Positions 59,883 to 64,000 of a stretch of 64,000 bases of DNA are shown here, piece after piece. Origin of the DNA: Conidiobolus incongruus B7586 (Eukaryota; Entomophthoromycota; Entomophthoromycetes; Entomophthorales; Conidiobolaceae). Where the stretch lies: contig JNEM01011165.1 in the NCBI GenBank assembly GCA_000697335.1, positions 1 to 64,000 on the forward strand, in the 5' to 3' direction. Each line of letters begins with the position of its first letter. Positions within the stretch are counted from its first letter, which is position 1. The notes beneath the pieces were generated by a model that was not told the DNA's origin, made no database searches, and worked only from the letters and a program-made list of their open reading frames with translations. Made by a program: the position numbers and the translations under genes.

Positions 59883-62800
59883 TTTTTTAATATTAAATTT
59901 TAATCAAATGAATAATTTTTTTTGGATATTTTAAGAATCGACTTTGTGATCCAACCTACTTATTTTTAAAAATTGTAGGAATTAAATTATGGGATTTTTT
60001 TTATTTTTTTTTAAAATTCAAATAATAATATTATATATGAATAATTTATTACTCAAAAATTAGTATTTGAAAATATAAAAATTAAAATTTCTAAATAATC
60101 CAGAATTTTCTGACTATATTTTAATAACTAATTCGGTTATTCTTATAACTACTGCGATTTATTTATAATAGTAACTTACATAACCTTATTAATAACTGAA
60201 ATATTGATAAAAGACTCATTTAGTGAAAATATTTATTGATATAAAATGGATTAAACTGGAAAATAGATGAACAAAAATATTGATAATTAAAATGAAACGT
60301 AAAATAACTAGTAATGGGCTTTGAATATAGTGGAAACTAATGGCTGGTAAATATCGTTTAAAAAATGACGAAGGTGAATAGATTAAAAAAGGAAATTTTT
60401 GTTAGTGAAGTTAAAACCCACACTATGTTGCAAAAAGAATAACTTAGTTATCCTGATTGGATTACTCAACTATCTCATTTTTTCAACTCTTTTTATATCA
60501 GTTCTTATTAGTATTTTAATTATTTGTTCCAACTTCAATCTATTCAATATTTTTTGAACAATTTAGATTAACTTTGAATTATATTTTGATTTGATAAACT
60601 ATAATGAAATATCAATTATCAAATTTTTTTCAATATAATAAATGGATTCATTTTTTTGTTACTAATCAAATTTGTATTTATTCTTTATATTCCAAAAAAA
60701 ATTTAATTACTTGCATTTCTTTTGTTCAATTTAAAATTTGGAAATATTCTCTAAATTTTTTTCATATTATATTATAACTTATATTTTTTAATACTAAATA
60801 TTTAATTACTTTTATATGTTATTTTTTGTTTAAATATTTATAACTTATTTTAACAATATTAAAAATTTCAAGTCATATTGAAATAATTATAGTTTTCAAT
60901 TTTGTACTGATTATAATATCATCAAATATATTAAGTCATTATACCATTAATAAAGGGGTGAGACATATCAATAATATATTTAATCAAAACCAAATAAAGC
61001 CAGTTCTTGTTAGAAAAATAGAATTATCTAATATTGTTTAATATTAATTCAATATCAACATAAGATAACTTTTTCATTAGTTTTATATCATTTGAATTTA
61101 ATCAAAGAATATATTTTATCAAACTATTTTATTATTAAAATTACAATGATATATTATATCAAAAATAAAATACAATCATATTAAATTTTAAGAACAAATT
61201 ATAATTTGGATATTATAAAATAAGAAAAATAAATTCAAGATATAATTAGAAATTATATCAAATATATTAACCCACAAAAATGAGTCATAAAATCAAAAAC
61301 ACTTATATTTTTACTAATAACTTCATTAATATTTAATAAAATAAACTTAAATTAAATAATTAAAATTTATTATATTTATTAATAATATAAATTATTAAAT
61401 AATGATATTTAGTTATTAATTAGTTAAAATATCAACTTTTAAATTTTACCTAAGTTAAATTATAAATTTGTGGGTTTTTAATGATAAAAAAATTAAAACT
61501 TAGTATATTTACTTTTAATATTTTTAACCTCTTTAAGTTTATAAGGTATAAAATCAAGTAACTTATATTAAAAAAAATTAATTTTGTTTTATTTTTCTTA
61601 AATAAATTTTTAAAGCTAATTTAAATTTTTTAATAAAAGAAAAGATTTAATAACTTTTTTTAATAATTTTAGAAATGTTTAATTAAGTTAAAATTAAAAA
61701 ATTAAAGAAGCTACTTTATAATTATTATCTTATTATTTTTAAGCTATTTAATAATAAAAGTTATAATATAATAAAAGGTATTATCTTATTAAAAATAATA
61801 TTAGATTTATTTAACTTATACTATTTAATATTTTTTTTAATTTATTATTTAAAATACTTTAATATATCTTAATATTAATGCTTTTATTAATTTTATAAAA
61901 ATACTTTATATTTAAAAATAACATATATTTTTAAATAATAATTAACTTACTATTATACTTTTAAGTAAAATTAACATAATATTCATAAAGTAATTTTATA
62001 TTTTTTTAAAGCATTTAACTTTTGTATTAAATTTATTAAAATATATTTTGGTTTCATTAAATTAAATAACTTTATTTTAATTAATTTTAATTTAATATTA
62101 ATAGTATTATTTAAACTTTTATTTAATTTTATTATAGAATGTTTTAATTAAAGGTGTTTTTTCTTAATATATAAGTAGTATCTATATTAACATAAAATTA
62201 TATAATAATATTAGTATTAATTAATATTATTATATAATTTTATCATTCTTATTATATTTTTATAATAGTATTATATTTACTTATATTAATTAGATTATAG
62301 ATATATATTTTATTATATTTATTTATAATTTTAATATACTTAAGTTTAAGTTTAAATGTGTTTTTACTATTATTTATAATAACTTTAACTATAATAAATT
62401 AATTAACATTAGTAATTCTAATAATATTATAAATTGATTTATTTTTTTATAAAGTTAATTAATACAAATAAATTCTTTTAAAAAAAGATTTAAGTATAAT
62501 AATAATAATAACAAAAATTTAATATATCTATATAATATTATATAAAATAATAATAAAAAGAGAAAAAAAAATATAACTATATATTATTAAATATATTTTT
62601 TTATCTTAAAAACTTATAGATTTATAACTTATTTTAATTAAATATTAAAGGTTAATATTTTTGCTAATAGTTTATTAAATATATTTAAATATATTTATTT
62701 ATTATCAAATAATATATTTTAATTATATATTATAGTTTCAGATAATCTAATATATACAATTGTTTTAGTTATTAATTAAAATATATATATTGTTAATTTT

Positions 62801-63399
62801 ATAACTTACTTTTATAAGTTAATATATTATAAATTTTAAATTAAATCATTAGTTTTAAATTTTTAAGAAAAAAATAAATTAAAACATATAATATTATTAA
62901 GTATTTGTTTTAAATTTTGAATTTTAGCCTTGGAGAAGTTAAAAAAGTATATAAGTATAACACTACCATCATTAAATATAAATAGAAAAATTTAGTATAA
63001 TTTAAATGATCTAAAATATTAATATTGAAAAATTACAAATTTGAATCAAATATTATTCAAGTTTATTTTAAGTAATATTGATTTTAATTCTAATAGGAGT
63101 AAGTATATTGCTATTGATAGATCAGATTTAAATATCATGTAAAATTTAAGAATAATATATTCATGGAATAATAGACTAGCATATAAATAAGCTAATATGA
63201 ATAGCATAAAATAAAAGTCAATTTAACAGAAAGAATCATAATTTAGATTTAATTGATAACTTTTCAAAAGGTTCCAAATCACATAATGAACATTATTAGT
63301 CTTTGAATTTCAAAGATATGAAGCCTAAGGTTTTATTTTATGATATTAATTAAATATCCTTATTTATATAATATTAATAGCACTTGTAGGCTAAATGTT
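59883..63399. other. 3.5-kb extremely AT-rich gene-free stretch
   Basis: No gene or RNA seen. From about 61.3 to 62.9 kb the sequence is almost devoid of G and C, more extreme than other spacers in the window. Short TTTAAT/AATATT-like words recur without a fixed period. Confidence 0.5.
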
Positions 63400-63830
63400 C
63401 ATTATTTTAGATCAGATCCTTCAGTCCTTCAACAAAGACTAAACAAAGCACTATTATATTCGACCAATCCTCAATATTGAGTGAACCTACGGCACATATG
63501 AGCACAGTACCTAAGGGCCGCCATATGCCTTTATTGTGACTGGAATTCGAGAGAAGTGCCCAATCCACTTTAGGTAATCAATCGAGAAATACCCTAATTT
63601 TTCAATATTTCATAAATGACGACACCAAATCCAGTATTAAAACATTCTCCATCAAGAATCATTACCATGTGCAAACACAAGAATACTAAAAATCCAACTC
63701 AAAAACCCATCATACCTTGGCATTGAAGCGATTCAAATCTACCCAACAGTCCAAAAGAATATAAGTCACTCAGACAACATCAAATTCTTCAACAATAACT
63801 CAAATTCAATATCATATATTGATAATTCGT
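63400..63830. other. Degraded coding-like island
   Basis: About 430 bp of markedly higher GC directly after the AT-extreme stretch. Both strands give coding-like phrases broken by several stops, for example on the minus strand KGIWRPLGTVLICAVGSLNI and on the plus strand DPSVLQQRLNKALLYSTN. I cannot name a family. It may be an old mobile-element or gene fragment. Confidence 0.4.
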
Positions 63831-64000
63831 ATTAATTTGAGGTTTATAGATAACTTTAATAATCATTCAATTGATTTTATATGAGCTGGTGAAACTAATA
63901 GACTTACTAAATGATTTTGTATTATTAAATCAATGTGGAAAGCTTTTACTCAAATTTTGTGAATGACTAAGATATTTGATAGATATATAGAAATACTAAT
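63831..64000. other. Window end, non-coding
   Basis: AT-rich DNA running to the window edge; nothing supported. Confidence 0.4.

Overview
The window looks like nuclear DNA of an intron-rich, very AT-rich early-diverging fungus. Evidence: fungal-type genes (protein O-mannosyltransferase, mL60/MRPL31, REX4, MOD5, Cue3/ASCC2, Snx41/Atg20, LSM7), many short introns (mostly about 45-75 nt, usually GTAA/GTAT...TTTAG), and secreted proteins with Kex2-like LEKR/LERR sites. A mitoribosomal protein, a CHCHD5/Mix14-type intermembrane-space protein and a Tim44/mL45-like protein show a conventional mitochondrion, which argues against anaerobic gut fungi. A Zoopagomycota/Entomophthoromycotina-type fungus such as Conidiobolus is my guess from composition and gene content; the sequence does not prove it.

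Layout. 1-25 kb is housekeeping: REX4 (-), mL60 (-), a BAG-domain co-chaperone (+), a Pmt2-type O-mannosyltransferase (+), 3 kb without genes, MOD5 tRNA isopentenyltransferase (-), tRNA-Pro(TGG), an unrecognised six-exon coiled-coil gene, a quadruple-CX9C protein, a TVP38/VTT membrane protein, a CUE-domain Cue3/ASCC2-like protein and a sorting nexin. 26-48 kb is gene-poor and rich in secreted proteins: two intact LPMO-like genes plus one pseudogene in tandem, two members of a small secreted family sharing a PNIQFP motif, an ELO fatty-acid elongase, a decayed coding relic, a tiny secreted protein and two I78-like protease-inhibitor genes. Identical tRNA-Asp(GTC) genes in opposite orientation lie on either side of much of this block. 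49-55 kb holds a virus-like replication module (archaeo-eukaryotic primase plus D5-type SF3 helicase) between decayed coding remnants. 56.8-60 kb returns to housekeeping: a tRNA-Lys pseudogene, a Tim44-like gene, a good tRNA-Lys(CTT) and LSM7 (-). 60-64 kb is extremely AT-rich with no recognisable gene apart from a degraded coding-like island near 63.4-63.8 kb.

How the parts fit. RNA metabolism (REX4, MOD5, LSM7, Cue3-like ribosome rescue), mitochondrial translation/import (mL60, Mix14-like, Tim44-like) and secretory pathway functions (Pmt2, TVP38, sorting nexin) are scattered with no operon logic, as expected for a eukaryote. The accessory block suggests recent duplication and gene conversion of secreted enzymes. 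The most unusual locus is the primase-helicase pair: long, clean reading frames in a genome where neighbouring non-coding DNA is decayed.

All calls come from reading the sequence and recalling family motifs. No homology search, splice prediction or expression data were available.
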